Below, piece after piece: positions 13,903 to 20,299 of a DNA stretch of 20,836 nt (positions within the stretch are counted from its first letter, which is position 1; each line of letters begins with the position of its first letter). The notes under the pieces are model-generated. The model had not been told where the DNA came from and made no database searches. It worked only from the letters and a program-made list of their open reading frames with translations. The translations under genes were made by a program, and so were the position numbers. This DNA comes from Candidatus Nomurabacteria bacterium (GTDB lineage: Bacteria; Patescibacteriota; Minisyncoccia; Phycocordibacterales; UBA10002), in the NCBI GenBank assembly GCA_943354745.1, contig CALRDB010000012.1:1-20836 (forward strand), given 5' to 3'.

Positions 13903-14733
13903 TTAAGAAGGTTTGAGTGAAAGCACTGCTCGGCGAAACCGCACGTTATCGTCCGCGTCCAACACGCCGCGGCGGAGCACGTTGATGGTGCCATAGCGCG
14001 GATAGAAGAGCACGCATGGCACCTCGTCGTCGGGGAGGCTTGAATCAGCACAGAACGTGACGACAGTCTGGTCCGGGTGTACGCCGTGCTCACGCCAGTA
14101 AGCACGCCCGAATAATTGCCGCATAGGAACCGTGGTAGTTGTCCATCCAAGCTCCCGAACCGCAACGGTGTGGAGGTTGATTGGACTGCTCATGTCCTTT
14201 CCCAAACAACCGTCAGGAGCTTCCTGTTCGTCGGGAAGCCAGCAACCGAACGTGCCGATGTGCTTGTGCGTCATCTCGCAGTCGTCCAGACTTTTTTCGG
14301 TGAACTTCCAAACCTTACCGCCATAGGCTTTCTTGTCGGACTGGAAGAAAAATTCGGCAGATTGCGCGACTTTCTCGTGCATCAGGCAGAAGCGGGCTTT
14401 GTAGCCGAACGGCTGACGAGGAATCTGGAGCCTGGCGAAATTTGCCGTGATGCCATATTCATCTTTCCAGAACTTCTCTTCCCTTTGAGCAAGTTCACTC
14501 GGGATGGTGATGAGCGGCGAATCAGTCTGTGCCGACTCTTTTAGCGCGATACGCTGGTCGCGACCGAGATGCGCGACAAGCGAGAGTAATTCGGGAAGTT
14601 GACTACGGTTTTCATTGCGCAGATAGTACGCTACCTGTTCGTCTGGGAATACTCCCGAATGTGAACCGAGCATGCTACCGAACGTTAACCGCTGATTTGT
14701 CTTTTCGTCTGTATAGAGAGAGGGTGCCTTCAT
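13903..14733 (-). CDS. DGR target protein with C-terminal variable region
   Basis: 276 residues, family not recognised outside the VR. VR covers about residues 232-270, ending GVLDADDNVRFRRAV, seven residues before the C-terminus. This is typical of DGR targets, whose diversified end is usually a C-type-lectin-like binding surface. Twelve residues differ from the TR translation through adenine changes (for example N to L, Y, R; H to R; D to G). The N-terminal 230 residues show no signal peptide or transmembrane segment, so the product is probably cytoplasmic or exported by an unrecognised route. CWLPDEQE, RELGWTTTTVPMRQLFGRAYW and HPDQTVVTFCADSSLPDDEVP may be conserved scaffold. It is preceded by a 144-bp divergent gap to the AbrB gene and followed by a terminator. 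Confidence 0.85.
   Translation of the reverse strand: MKAPSLYTDEKTNQRLTFGSMLGSHSGVFPDEQVAYYLRNENRSQLPELLSLVAHLGRDQRIALKESAQTDSPLITIPSELAQREEKFWKDEYGITANFARLQIPRQPFGYKARFCLMHEKVAQSAEFFFQSDKKAYGGKVWKFTEKSLDDCEMTHKHIGTFGCWLPDEQEAPDGCLGKDMSSPINLHTVAVRELGWTTTTVPMRQLFGRAYWREHGVHPDQTVVTFCADSSLPDDEVPCVLFYPRYGTINVLRRGVLDADDNVRFRRAVLSLKPS
13925..14039 (-). repeat. DGR variable repeat (VR)
   Basis: Aligns base for base to TR with 17 differences. Sixteen fall where the minus-strand TR has A (plus-strand T at 13567, 13598, 13606, 13609, 13610, 13612, 13615, 13616, 13634, 13636, 13637, 13643, 13648, 13649, 13654 and 13664). The single exception is 13625 (C in TR, T in VR). Homology fades outside these limits. 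Confidence 0.93.
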
Positions 14734-14877
14734 AGAAGGGTGCCTTTCTTTTAATTTTTACCAATGAACAGTCGAAATAGCCTGAAAATGCGCTACTTTC
14801 TGTCCGAAAATACCTTACCATATATACTACCTATTCGTCAATATTGCATAATGCTGAAAATATGAAATACTGAATGT

Positions 14878-15111
14878 ATGAGAAACATCATCAACATCAA
14901 CGAGCGGGGGACACTCACTCTCCCCAAGGAGATGCGCAAGAAACTTGGGCTGACTGGCATGGGGCAGATATTCGCGGAAGAAACATCTGAAGGTATCACG
15001 CTGAAGCCAGGGGCCACTTTCCCAATTGAAATCTACACCGATGAACGTATCGCGGAGTTTCAAAGAAACAACGAGGAAGCACTTAAGAACTTCTCACTCA
15101 AAAAGAAATGA
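14878..15111 (+). CDS. AbrB/SpoVT-type antitoxin or transcription regulator
   Basis: 77 residues. It starts MRNIININERGTLTLPKEMR, the swapped-hairpin AbrB DNA-binding signature, then KKLGLTGMGQIFAEETSEGI. The C-terminal tail (IYTDERIAEFQRNNEEALKN) is the segment that usually wraps the toxin. It overlaps the PIN gene by ATGA (15108-15111), so the two are translationally coupled as in VapBC-like modules. It probably represses its own promoter in the 144-bp gap shared with the DGR target gene, although I see no firm operator. Confidence 0.87.
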   Translation: MRNIININERGTLTLPKEMRKKLGLTGMGQIFAEETSEGITLKPGATFPIEIYTDERIAEFQRNNEEALKNFSLKKK

Positions 15112-15518
15112 GAGTGTTTCTGGATGCGAATATCTTGTTTTCCGCATCTATGCCGAAAAGTCGCATAGGGTTTTTGGTACGAATAGCTAAGCAGAAAGCG
15201 ACTCTGCTTACCAACCTATATGCGGCGGAAGAAGCGCGGCGGAACCTTGAATTTAAAAGTGCGACATCCCTTCCTTCTTTTGAACAGCTTCTCAAGGAAT
15301 GCGAACTAGTCAGTGAGAGGATTGCCCCTATTATTATTGAACTCGCTTTAAAGGATGTACCCATTCTGGGGGGTGCGATTGCCGGTAACGCTTCGCATCT
15401 GCTCACTGGTGATGAGCGCGACTTTGGAATGTTGTTTGGGAAGACCGTTCAGGGAGTAACTATAGTTTCGCCATATCTGTTCGGCATTGAACTCGTAAAG
15501 AAAAAATGGATGAAGTAA
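15108..15518 (+). CDS. PIN-domain ribonuclease toxin (VapC-like)
   Basis: 136 residues. The PIN fold begins MRVFLDANILFSAS with the first metal-binding aspartate in FLDAN. A second acidic cluster is YAAEEARRNLEFK, and the C-terminal part has LKDVPILGGAIAG followed by LLTGDERDFGMLFG, carrying the later conserved aspartates. Members of the family cut RNA and are held inactive by the partner antitoxin, here the AbrB-type gene overlapping its start. folA follows within about 10 bp, so read-through from the toxin-antitoxin promoter could express folA. Confidence 0.85.
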   Translation: MRVFLDANILFSASMPKSRIGFLVRIAKQKATLLTNLYAAEEARRNLEFKSATSLPSFEQLLKECELVSERIAPIIIELALKDVPILGGAIAGNASHLLTGDERDFGMLFGKTVQGVTIVSPYLFGIELVKKKWMK

Positions 15519-15526
15519 ATACTACC

Positions 15527-16132
15527 ATGCCAAAACTTCATATCAGCATAGTCGTCGCAGTCACCCGCAAAGATGCCGCTATCGGAAACGGCGGGAAGCT
15601 CTTGGTGCATATTTCCGACGACTTGAAGCGCTTTAAGGCGCTTACCAAGGGACACTCCGTCATTATGGGACGAAAGACATTTGAGTCTATCGGGAGGCCC
15701 CTGCCCGACCGGACCAATTTCGTCATAACCCATAACCCCGACTTTACAGCGGAAGGGGTTATTGTCGTTCGTTCGCTTGAGGAAGCGATTGAAAAAGCTT
15801 CCTCTCTCCTTCCCCCCTCTTTAGAGGGGGGTGCAAATGGAAAAAATCCCCATACCTCACCCCTTCCCCTCGGAAGCCCGAGAGACTTCCCCTCTAAAGG
15901 GGGGCACAAAAAAGAACAGAACGAAATCTTCATCATTGGCGGAGGCGAGATATACAAACAGGGACTCCCCTACACCGACAAACTTTATCTCACCATTGTG
16001 GACTCCGACGCCGAAGGCGATGTCTTCTTCCCCGACTGGCGCAAGGACTTCACCAAAGAGGTCTTCCGGGAAGAACGTTTCGACGAAAAAACAGGACTCA
16101 AATACACATGGGTTGATTTAGAACGAGGATAA
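15527..16132 (+). CDS. folA: Dihydrofolate reductase with a palindrome-encoded insert
   Basis: Reduces dihydrofolate released by ThyA back to THF with NADPH. From the ATG at 15527 (MPKLHISIVVAV) it is 201 residues. An in-frame ATG at 15506 overlapping the PIN gene is less likely by family alignment. Landmarks: the catalytic acid in ISDDLKRFKALT, GHSVIMGRKTFESIG, PLPDRTNFVIT, the NADPH motif FIIGGGEIYKQ, and DKLYLTIVD. The tryptophan usual in the LPW loop is replaced (GGKLLVHISDD). About 40 residues between EKASS and EIFIIGG (LLPPSLEGGANGKNP through PSKGGHKK) are extra and come from family B palindromes. It converges on rplK with a shared terminator. Confidence 0.92.
   Translation: MPKLHISIVVAVTRKDAAIGNGGKLLVHISDDLKRFKALTKGHSVIMGRKTFESIGRPLPDRTNFVITHNPDFTAEGVIVVRSLEEAIEKASSLLPPSLEGGANGKNPHTSPLPLGSPRDFPSKGGHKKEQNEIFIIGGGEIYKQGLPYTDKLYLTIVDSDAEGDVFFPDWRKDFTKEVFREERFDEKTGLKYTWVDLERG
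15812..15904. repeat. Composite palindromic insert (family B) in frame in folA
   Basis: The left part is CCCCCCTCTTTAGAGGGGGG (15812-15831), a palindrome. The right part (about 15860-15904) contains CCTCACCCC..TTCCCCT and CTTCCCCTCTAAAGGGGGG, resembling family B in the opposite orientation. The stretch is a multiple of three with no stop in the gene frame and accounts for the surplus length of this DHFR. Confidence 0.8.
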
Positions 16133-16134
16133 CA

Positions 16135-16166
16135 AAAATCGCCCCGATGGACATCGGGGCGATTTT
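16135..16166. terminator. Bidirectional terminator between folA and rplK
   Basis: AAAATCGCCCCGAT-GGAC-ATCGGGGCGATTTT, a perfect 14-bp stem with T-rich tails on both strands. It starts 3 bp after the folA stop and serves both convergent transcripts. Beyond it, CCGTGTT-like heptamers recur at 16173, 16184, 16197 and 16208, running into the rplK 3' end. Confidence 0.92.
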
Positions 16167-16212
16167 GTTTTTCCGTGTCTGTTCCGTGTTCTTAATCCGT
16201 GTTGCTTCAGTG

Positions 16213-16635
16213 TTACTTCACCTCTATTCCCATCGAGCGTGCACTTCCCGCCAAAATCTTCATCGCAGCCTCCACTGAGTTAGCGTTGAGATCTTGAAGT
16301 TTCTTTTCGGCGATTTCACGAAGTTTCGCCTTCGTAATGGTTCCAGCCTTGGTGGCCGGAGTTTTACCTGAGCCCTTGTCCTTTCCCGCTGCTTTGAGAA
16401 GTAGATGTGTCGCTGGCGGAGCCTTGAAGATCATATCGAAGGTGCGGTCTTCGTAGATCGAAACTACCACAGGAACAAGCTCCCCCTTCATCTTTTGAGT
16501 TCCCGCGTTGAAGCGAGTAACGAACTCGCCGATGTTTACCTTGGCCTGACCGAGAGCAGGACCAATGGGCGGAGCCGGATTCGCGGCGGCCCCCATAATG
16601 GTGAGTTTAAGTTTTCGTACTGCTTTTTTTGCCAT
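16213..16635 (-). CDS. rplK: 50S ribosomal protein L11 (uL11)
   Basis: 140 residues, normal length. It forms the stalk base that contacts elongation factors. N-terminal domain: KLTIMGAAANPAPPIGPALG and NIGEFVTRFNAGT. C-terminal rRNA-binding domain: ATHLLLKAAGKDKGSGK, then GTITKAKLREIAEKK and AMKILAGSARSMGIEV. It is third in secE-nusG-rplK. In most bacteria rplA (L1) follows, but here a terminator and convergent folA follow. This fits lineages in which L1 is elsewhere or absent. Confidence 0.97.
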   Translation of the reverse strand: MAKKAVRKLKLTIMGAAANPAPPIGPALGQAKVNIGEFVTRFNAGTQKMKGELVPVVVSIYEDRTFDMIFKAPPATHLLLKAAGKDKGSGKTPATKAGTITKAKLREIAEKKLQDLNANSVEAAMKILAGSARSMGIEVK

Positions 16636-16735
16636 AAATATAGATTAAAGCTGAAAGATTAAAGATGTAAGTAAGAAGTCCCGAATTTAAGATGTCTCAC
16701 TTTAATCTTAAATCTTAAATCTGACAACTGTTGGA
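16636..16735. repeat. nusG-rplK gap with inverted repeats
   Basis: AGATTAAAG (16656-16664) and CTTTAATCT (16700-16708) are exact reverse complements. Variants of CTTAAATCT repeat after the second arm. I see no promoter or Shine-Dalgarno sequence; it reads as another AT-rich palindromic spacer. Confidence 0.5.
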
Positions 16736-17281
16736 TTAGATCTTCTTCACTTGTAAAAAATCTAATTCGACAGGTGTTTCTCGACCGAACATCGCAACCA
16801 ATACTTTCACCTTTCCTCGTTCAGCATCCACTTCCCCAACTTTACCTTCGAGGTCCTTGAATGGACCGTCTACAATAGTGACCGCATCATCCACATCAAG
16901 CTCGATATTGTGCATCACCTTATCAGAACTCATACGTTTGAACAAATCGTCCACCTCGGTCTTGTTGAGCGGCACCGGAAATACGCCTGAACCCACGAAA
17001 CCGGTTACACGCGGAGTATTTCTGACGACATACCAGGAGTCATCGGTGACAATCATATCAACGAGTACGTAGCCGGGGTAGATTTTCTCTTCCTCCTCGA
17101 CGCGCTTCCCACCCTTGATCTTAATCTGTTTTTCGGTTGGGACAACCACGGCAAAAATCTTGTCTTCCATACCGAGACTTTCAATGCGCTGTTTCAAATT
17201 GCGAGACACGGCGTTTTCATACCCTGCATAGGTATGAATCGCGTACCAGTTTCGTCCTTCATGTATTTTTTGTTTTGACAT
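16736..17281 (-). CDS. nusG: Transcription termination/antitermination factor NusG
   Basis: Binds RNA polymerase and couples it to the ribosome or Rho. 181 residues from the ATG at 17281 (MSKQKIHEGRNWYAIHTYAGYE). The longer frame crosses intergenic TACGAAT repeats and is rejected. The NGN domain has WYAIHTYAGYEN, KIYPGYVLVDM and TPRVTGFVG. The C-terminal KOW motif has VDGPFKDLEGKVGEV. It is between secE and rplK in the conserved order. Confidence 0.96.
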   Translation of the reverse strand: MSKQKIHEGRNWYAIHTYAGYENAVSRNLKQRIESLGMEDKIFAVVVPTEKQIKIKGGKRVEEEEKIYPGYVLVDMIVTDDSWYVVRNTPRVTGFVGSGVFPVPLNKTEVDDLFKRMSSDKVMHNIELDVDDAVTIVDGPFKDLEGKVGEVDAERGKVKVLVAMFGRETPVELDFLQVKKI

Positions 17282-17393
17282 AGTGATGCGAATATCCGAA
17301 TAGGGAACGAATGTACGAATAGTTGCGAACAAGATTTACTGACTTTTCCGATTCGTATCTATTCGCATATTCGAATGAATTTGTTGATTCGTC
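17282..17393. repeat. secE-nusG gap filled with ATTCGTAT-type repeats
   Basis: TGCGAATATCCGAATA and GTACGAATAG on one side and ATTCGTATCTATTCGCATAT on the other are loosely complementary. The motif family and the way it fills the gap match the spacers around dcd, though sequence identity to them is lower. Confidence 0.55.
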
Positions 17394-17573
17394 TTATATG
17401 ACTAACTTAAGTACTGTCGTAAAAAGAAAATCGAACGCCCCTAAATATACCGAGGTAATAATCGAAATGACAATAACGACGATGGTGTACATAATCGCCT
17501 GCCTCCGTGTCGGCCAAGCGACATGCTTCAGTTCCGCTCTTGTTTCTTTAAAATAGGTGCTGAGTCTGGACAT
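17394..17573 (-). CDS. secE: Preprotein translocase subunit SecE
   Basis: 59-residue inner-membrane protein that clamps the SecYEG channel. Reading the minus strand from the ATG at 17573 gives MSRLSTYFKETRAELKHVAW, followed by PTRRQAIMYT and one hydrophobic helix (IVVIVISIITSVYLGAFDFL), ending VLKLVI. The KETRAELKHVAWPTR amphipathic segment is the family hallmark. Size matches the short, single-helix bacterial form. It is first in secE-nusG-rplK, downstream of a strong promoter. Confidence 0.96.
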   Translation of the reverse strand: MSRLSTYFKETRAELKHVAWPTRRQAIMYTIVVIVISIITSVYLGAFDFLFTTVLKLVI

Positions 17574-17677
17574 AATTGATTTGCTAAAGCGTATCTATCT
17601 ACCCCGGTAGTAGAACCGAAGACGGCTCACTACAGGGTGATGAAAAGCATAGTCGCTTCGCTCCTTGCTTTTCTATC

Positions 17678-17735
17678 AAAAAACCCCTCGCGGGGTCAAT
17701 GGGGATATAGTACTCCTATCGGCAAAAAATGTCAA
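17678..17735 (-). promoter_or_regulatory. Strong sigma70-type promoter of secE-nusG-rplK with a start-proximal hairpin
   Basis: On the minus strand: TTGACA (17730-17735), a 17-bp spacer, TACTAT (17707-17712). The predicted start is near 17700. Just after it, ACCCC-GCGA-GGGGT (17683-17696) followed by TTTTTT forms a terminator-like hairpin at the very 5' end of a leader of about 125 nt. The leader further on contains GAAAAGC/GCTTTTC arms and a GCCG-TCTT-CGG hairpin. No tRNA is present before secE. Confidence 0.8.
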
Positions 17736-17742
17736 CAAAAAA

Positions 17743-17768
17743 GCGAGGGGGCTGTGTGTCCCCCTCGC
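17743..17768 (-). terminator. Intrinsic terminator after the 17791-18180 gene
   Basis: GCGAGGGGG, 8-base loop, CCCCCTCGC, then TTTTTT on the minus strand (17737-17742). It ends one base before the -35 box of the secE promoter. Confidence 0.92.
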
Positions 17769-17790
17769 AACTTCCTTTTTTCGAACTGGC

Positions 17791-18180
17791 CTATTCGATC
17801 AAGGGATCTTTTGGCTCCACGTAACTGATACCAAGGTCCCTTGCTATTTGACGCAACCTTGTGACAACTTTACGGTAATCCTCGCCACTCTCCACTTTAA
17901 GTTCCTCGATAATCAACGCGTTAACCATCCTTTGATGGAAACCAATAACGGCACGGTGAAGGGTTTCGAAGAAAACTCCATCTGGCTCATCAGGCAATGT
18001 AGAGGTTTCGCGAGCGAGAGATTCAGCAAATATCCTTGCCTCCATGATTTTGAGGCCGTCTATCTGTCCCTGCCCGATCCTGGCTACAGTGAAGCCCGAT
18101 GAGGTGGTACGTTCAGTGAGAGTTGTCCCTTCAGGAATAGTTACATCCGCAAGAGCTTGGATAATTTCAGATTTGTTCAT
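17791..18180 (-). CDS. Hypothetical protein, conserved-looking
   Basis: 129 residues, not recognised. Mixed alpha/beta with TIPEGTTLTERTTSSGFTVA near the N-terminus and a helical C-terminal half (FFETLHRAVIGFHQRMVNAL, then GEDYRKVVTRLRQIARDLG). No signal peptide or membrane span. It is a complete monocistronic unit: TTGACA-type promoter upstream, terminator 23 bp downstream. Confidence 0.75.
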   Translation of the reverse strand: MNKSEIIQALADVTIPEGTTLTERTTSSGFTVARIGQGQIDGLKIMEARIFAESLARETSTLPDEPDGVFFETLHRAVIGFHQRMVNALIIEELKVESGEDYRKVVTRLRQIARDLGISYVEPKDPLIE

Positions 18181-18214
18181 TTAATGATCTTTCCATGGTT
18201 GTTTGTTCGAAAGA

Positions 18215-18243
18215 TTTCTAACATTTTTTATAGACTATGTCAA
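18215..18243 (-). promoter_or_regulatory. Promoter of the 17791-18180 gene
   Basis: Minus strand TTGACA (18238-18243), a 17-bp spacer, TAGAAA (18215-18220). The predicted start is near 18208, about 28 nt before the ATG. The -35 box touches the preceding terminator hairpin, the same arrangement as at secE. Confidence 0.65.
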
Positions 18244-18276
18244 ACCCCGCCCCGACTATCTAGTCGGGGCGGGGTT
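18243..18276. terminator. Long GC-rich hairpin between transcription units
   Basis: AACCCCGCCCCGACTA paired perfectly to its reverse complement with a 2-base centre. It has no long T-tract on the minus strand, so termination there is plausible but not certain. It separates the SIMPL gene from the next promoter. Confidence 0.6.
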
Positions 18277-18300
18277 GTTGTTCGGTCATTCAATTATATG

Positions 18301-18331
18301 TTCTGGATCCCCGCATCCGCGAGGATGACAG
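18301..18331. repeat. Palindromic element family A, intergenic copy
   Basis: TCTGGATCCCCGCATCCGCG AGGATGACAG: the GGATCCCCGC and GGATGACA ends match the copies in ileS and the reverse transcriptase. Confidence 0.75.
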
Positions 18332-18342
18332 AAAAAAGACGA

Positions 18343-18420
18343 TGTCTGGATCCCGCATCCTAGTCTGCGATGGTCTGCGGCCACAAGCTTACTCCGCTGC
18401 TGCTCCGGTGCGGGATGACA
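18343..18420. repeat. Palindromic element family A, long-loop variant
   Basis: The ends TCTGGATCCCGCA and TGCGGGATGACA are the same family A termini, but about 50 bp of different sequence separates the arms. This looks like an expanded element or one broken by an insertion. It is directly beside the copy at 18301-18331. Confidence 0.6.
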
Positions 18421-18431
18421 CAAAATATAGT

Positions 18432-18450
18432 CCCCGTATTAAATACGGGG
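18432..18450 (-). terminator. Hairpin after the SIMPL gene
   Basis: CCCCGTAT-TAA-ATACGGGG lies 14 bp beyond the stop of the SIMPL-domain gene. The following minus-strand sequence (ACTATATTTTG) is only modestly T-rich, so it is a probable rather than certain terminator. Confidence 0.6.
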
Positions 18451-18463
18451 TCGTTATTTTGTA

Positions 18464-19246
18464 TCACTTAATTTCGTACGTAATGGTCACGTTCGAGGTA
18501 ATTTTGTCCTCCCCTACCGGGATAGACGGTGTGACACTGTCCGAACTTACGGACGCTCCCATCGCGTAAGTCTTTGCGTACATGGGGTAATAGCCACCTT
18601 CGCTATAACTCACAATCCGAACAAGTGAGACTCCTAGGGACTTGGCGAGCTTTGATGCTTCTGTACGCGCCTCGGTAATCGCTTTGTCTCGAGCTTCTTT
18701 AACTAGCTCATCACGTTTGTCGAAATCAAACGAAAGTCCTGAGATATTCGTCGCTCCTTGCTCGCCAATACCGGAAAGAAGTTTGCCTGCGTCTTCAAGC
18801 TTGCGGACCTTAACCGTCACACTCTGACTCACGACATATGCCGCCAAATTCTGCTTTCCTGTTTGTTGAGAAGGATAGTACGGACTTGTCGCTTTTGTTT
18901 CGTATTCATAGCGAGGATAGATGGTGTATCCCGACGTGGTGATATCTGGATCGGCGACATGATTCTCTTTGAGGTACGCGAGAATATCATTTATTTTGGT
19001 GGCCGCTGTATCTTGCGCCTCCTTGGCAATAAGCGATTCCTCAGTTACACCAAATGAGAAAATCGCAAGGTCTGGAATCCCAACCACCTCTCCTTTTCCC
19101 TGCACGCTAATCGAGCTCTGCCCTGTTGGAGAAGAACCGATAAATCGCATGGCCTTGAGTTCGCTCACAAATTTCGTAAGCAAAAAGAGGGACAACAACA
19201 TAAGTGTAATAACAACACTTTTTTTTACTTTATGGTCTTCAAACAT
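18464..19246 (-). CDS. SIMPL-domain (DUF541) membrane-anchored protein
   Basis: 260 residues. An N-terminal hydrophobic helix after KKSV (VITLMLLSLFLLTKFV, about residues 12-27) is an uncleaved anchor or signal, so the rest should be outside the membrane. The body has the SIMPL pattern: ISVQGKGEVVGIPDLAIFSF near the start, then a DPDITTSGYTIYPRYEYE strand, VSQSVTVKVRKLEDAGKLL, and the helix DELVKEARDKAITEARTEAS ending KLAKSLG. It closes on SNVTITYEIK. Family members such as the E. coli oxidative-stress protein YggE and bacterial BP26 form periplasmic ring assemblies of unclear function. It is a single-gene unit by its flanking hairpins. Confidence 0.88.
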   Translation of the reverse strand: MFEDHKVKKSVVITLMLLSLFLLTKFVSELKAMRFIGSSPTGQSSISVQGKGEVVGIPDLAIFSFGVTEESLIAKEAQDTAATKINDILAYLKENHVADPDITTSGYTIYPRYEYETKATSPYYPSQQTGKQNLAAYVVSQSVTVKVRKLEDAGKLLSGIGEQGATNISGLSFDFDKRDELVKEARDKAITEARTEASKLAKSLGVSLVRIVSYSEGGYYPMYAKTYAMGASVSSDSVTPSIPVGEDKITSNVTITYEIK

Positions 19247-19306
19247 GGTTGATCTGATTATTTGATAACGGCTTGATTATTATAACGAAAATCGTTAGTC
19301 CGACAA

Positions 19307-20215
19307 CTAATACTCCTGATGCTTCTTTGATATCTCAAGAAGATTTTCGAAAAGTGCCGTCACTGTCATCGGTCCTACCCCACCAGGAACCGGCGAAATC
19401 GAATGAACGATCGACTGCACGTCCTCGAAATCAACATCTCCGACAAGTTTGTTTCCTTGAGCCTTGTCGGATGAATTAAGAAGTACCTGATCCTCTAGCC
19501 GTTCCTCTCCTGTTTCTGTTACTGCATTAATACCCACATCAACAATCGTTTGTGTACCATCGCTTCGTACATACTTGTGGGTTAGAAACTTCGGTCTTCC
19601 AATCGCCACCACAATAATATCGCTCTCAAGAGAAATCTCTTGCGTATTAGGAGTCTTACTATGACAAACGGTCACAAGACCCCCATTCTGACGAAGAACA
19701 TCGGCGGTTGGAGTGCCTACCAGTGCAGAACGGCCCAGCACTGCAATTTTCTTACCTGAAATCGGGATATTGTAGAACGTGAGTAATTCAAGAACTCCGC
19801 GTGCAGTCGCGGGGATAACCGCCCTTAACTCCCCTCGTCCCCGTGAAGCAATCTGCGTTGAGGTTAACCCATCCACATCCTTTGCCGGCAAAATACCATC
19901 AATAAGGCGGGTCCGGTCAAGCTCTTTTGGAATAGGTAACTGAAGCAAGATACCGTCCACTTCGATCTCTTGATTAAGCCTTTGGATATGTCCCTCAATC
20001 ACACTTTCCGCGACATCGTCCTGCAACCTTAAGACACTCACCGTGACACCAATAGTTTCTCCAAATTTTTTCTTGCGTTCGATATACGCGTTCGATTCAG
20101 CACGATCACCTATCTGGATAATCGCGAGGACCGGAGGTCTGGTTCGTTTTTGTACTTCCTTCGCAAGTTTTTGTTTAATGGCGTCTTGCGCCGCTTTTCC
20201 ATCCAGTAACATCAT
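19307..20215 (-). CDS. folD: Bifunctional methylene-THF dehydrogenase/methenyl-THF cyclohydrolase
   Basis: Interconverts 5,10-methylene-THF and 10-formyl-THF using NADP, balancing one-carbon units between thymidylate, purine and initiator-tRNA use. 302 residues. Landmarks: SNAYIERKKKFGETIGV with the catalytic lysine region, the DGILLQLPIP loop, PAKDVDGLTS, the Rossmann segment KIAVLGRSALVGTPTADVL, and the C-terminal PVPGGVGPMTVTALFENLL. The usual P(C/T)TP motif reads PATARGVLELL. About 20 residues (ETGEERLEDQVLLNSSDKAQ) lengthen the segment before LVGDVDF relative to typical enzymes. The start could be either of two adjacent ATGs. Confidence 0.96.
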   Translation of the reverse strand: MMLLDGKAAQDAIKQKLAKEVQKRTRPPVLAIIQIGDRAESNAYIERKKKFGETIGVTVSVLRLQDDVAESVIEGHIQRLNQEIEVDGILLQLPIPKELDRTRLIDGILPAKDVDGLTSTQIASRGRGELRAVIPATARGVLELLTFYNIPISGKKIAVLGRSALVGTPTADVLRQNGGLVTVCHSKTPNTQEISLESDIIVVAIGRPKFLTHKYVRSDGTQTIVDVGINAVTETGEERLEDQVLLNSSDKAQGNKLVGDVDFEDVQSIVHSISPVPGGVGPMTVTALFENLLEISKKHQEY

Positions 20216-20261
20216 GCGAACACTATCTCATTTTTTTCTCCGAAGTTCCAGTTTCATCGTG

Positions 20262-20299
20262 CCTCCTCCCCTCTTTAGAGGGGAGGTTAGGAGGGGTGT
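20262..20299. repeat. Palindromic element family B, folD upstream copy
   Basis: CCTCCTCCCCTCTTTAGAGG GGAGG followed by TTAGGAGGGGTGT, almost the same as 12081-12120. The rest of the 120-bp gap (20300-20335) has TTTCGTAT/TTATTCGTATT motifs. Confidence 0.8.

Noticed and set aside
17574..17700. A tRNA-Trp gene before secE, as in many bacteria
   Set aside because: No cloverleaf, no GGTTCRAATCC T-arm and no suitable acceptor stem on either strand; only leader hairpins are seen.
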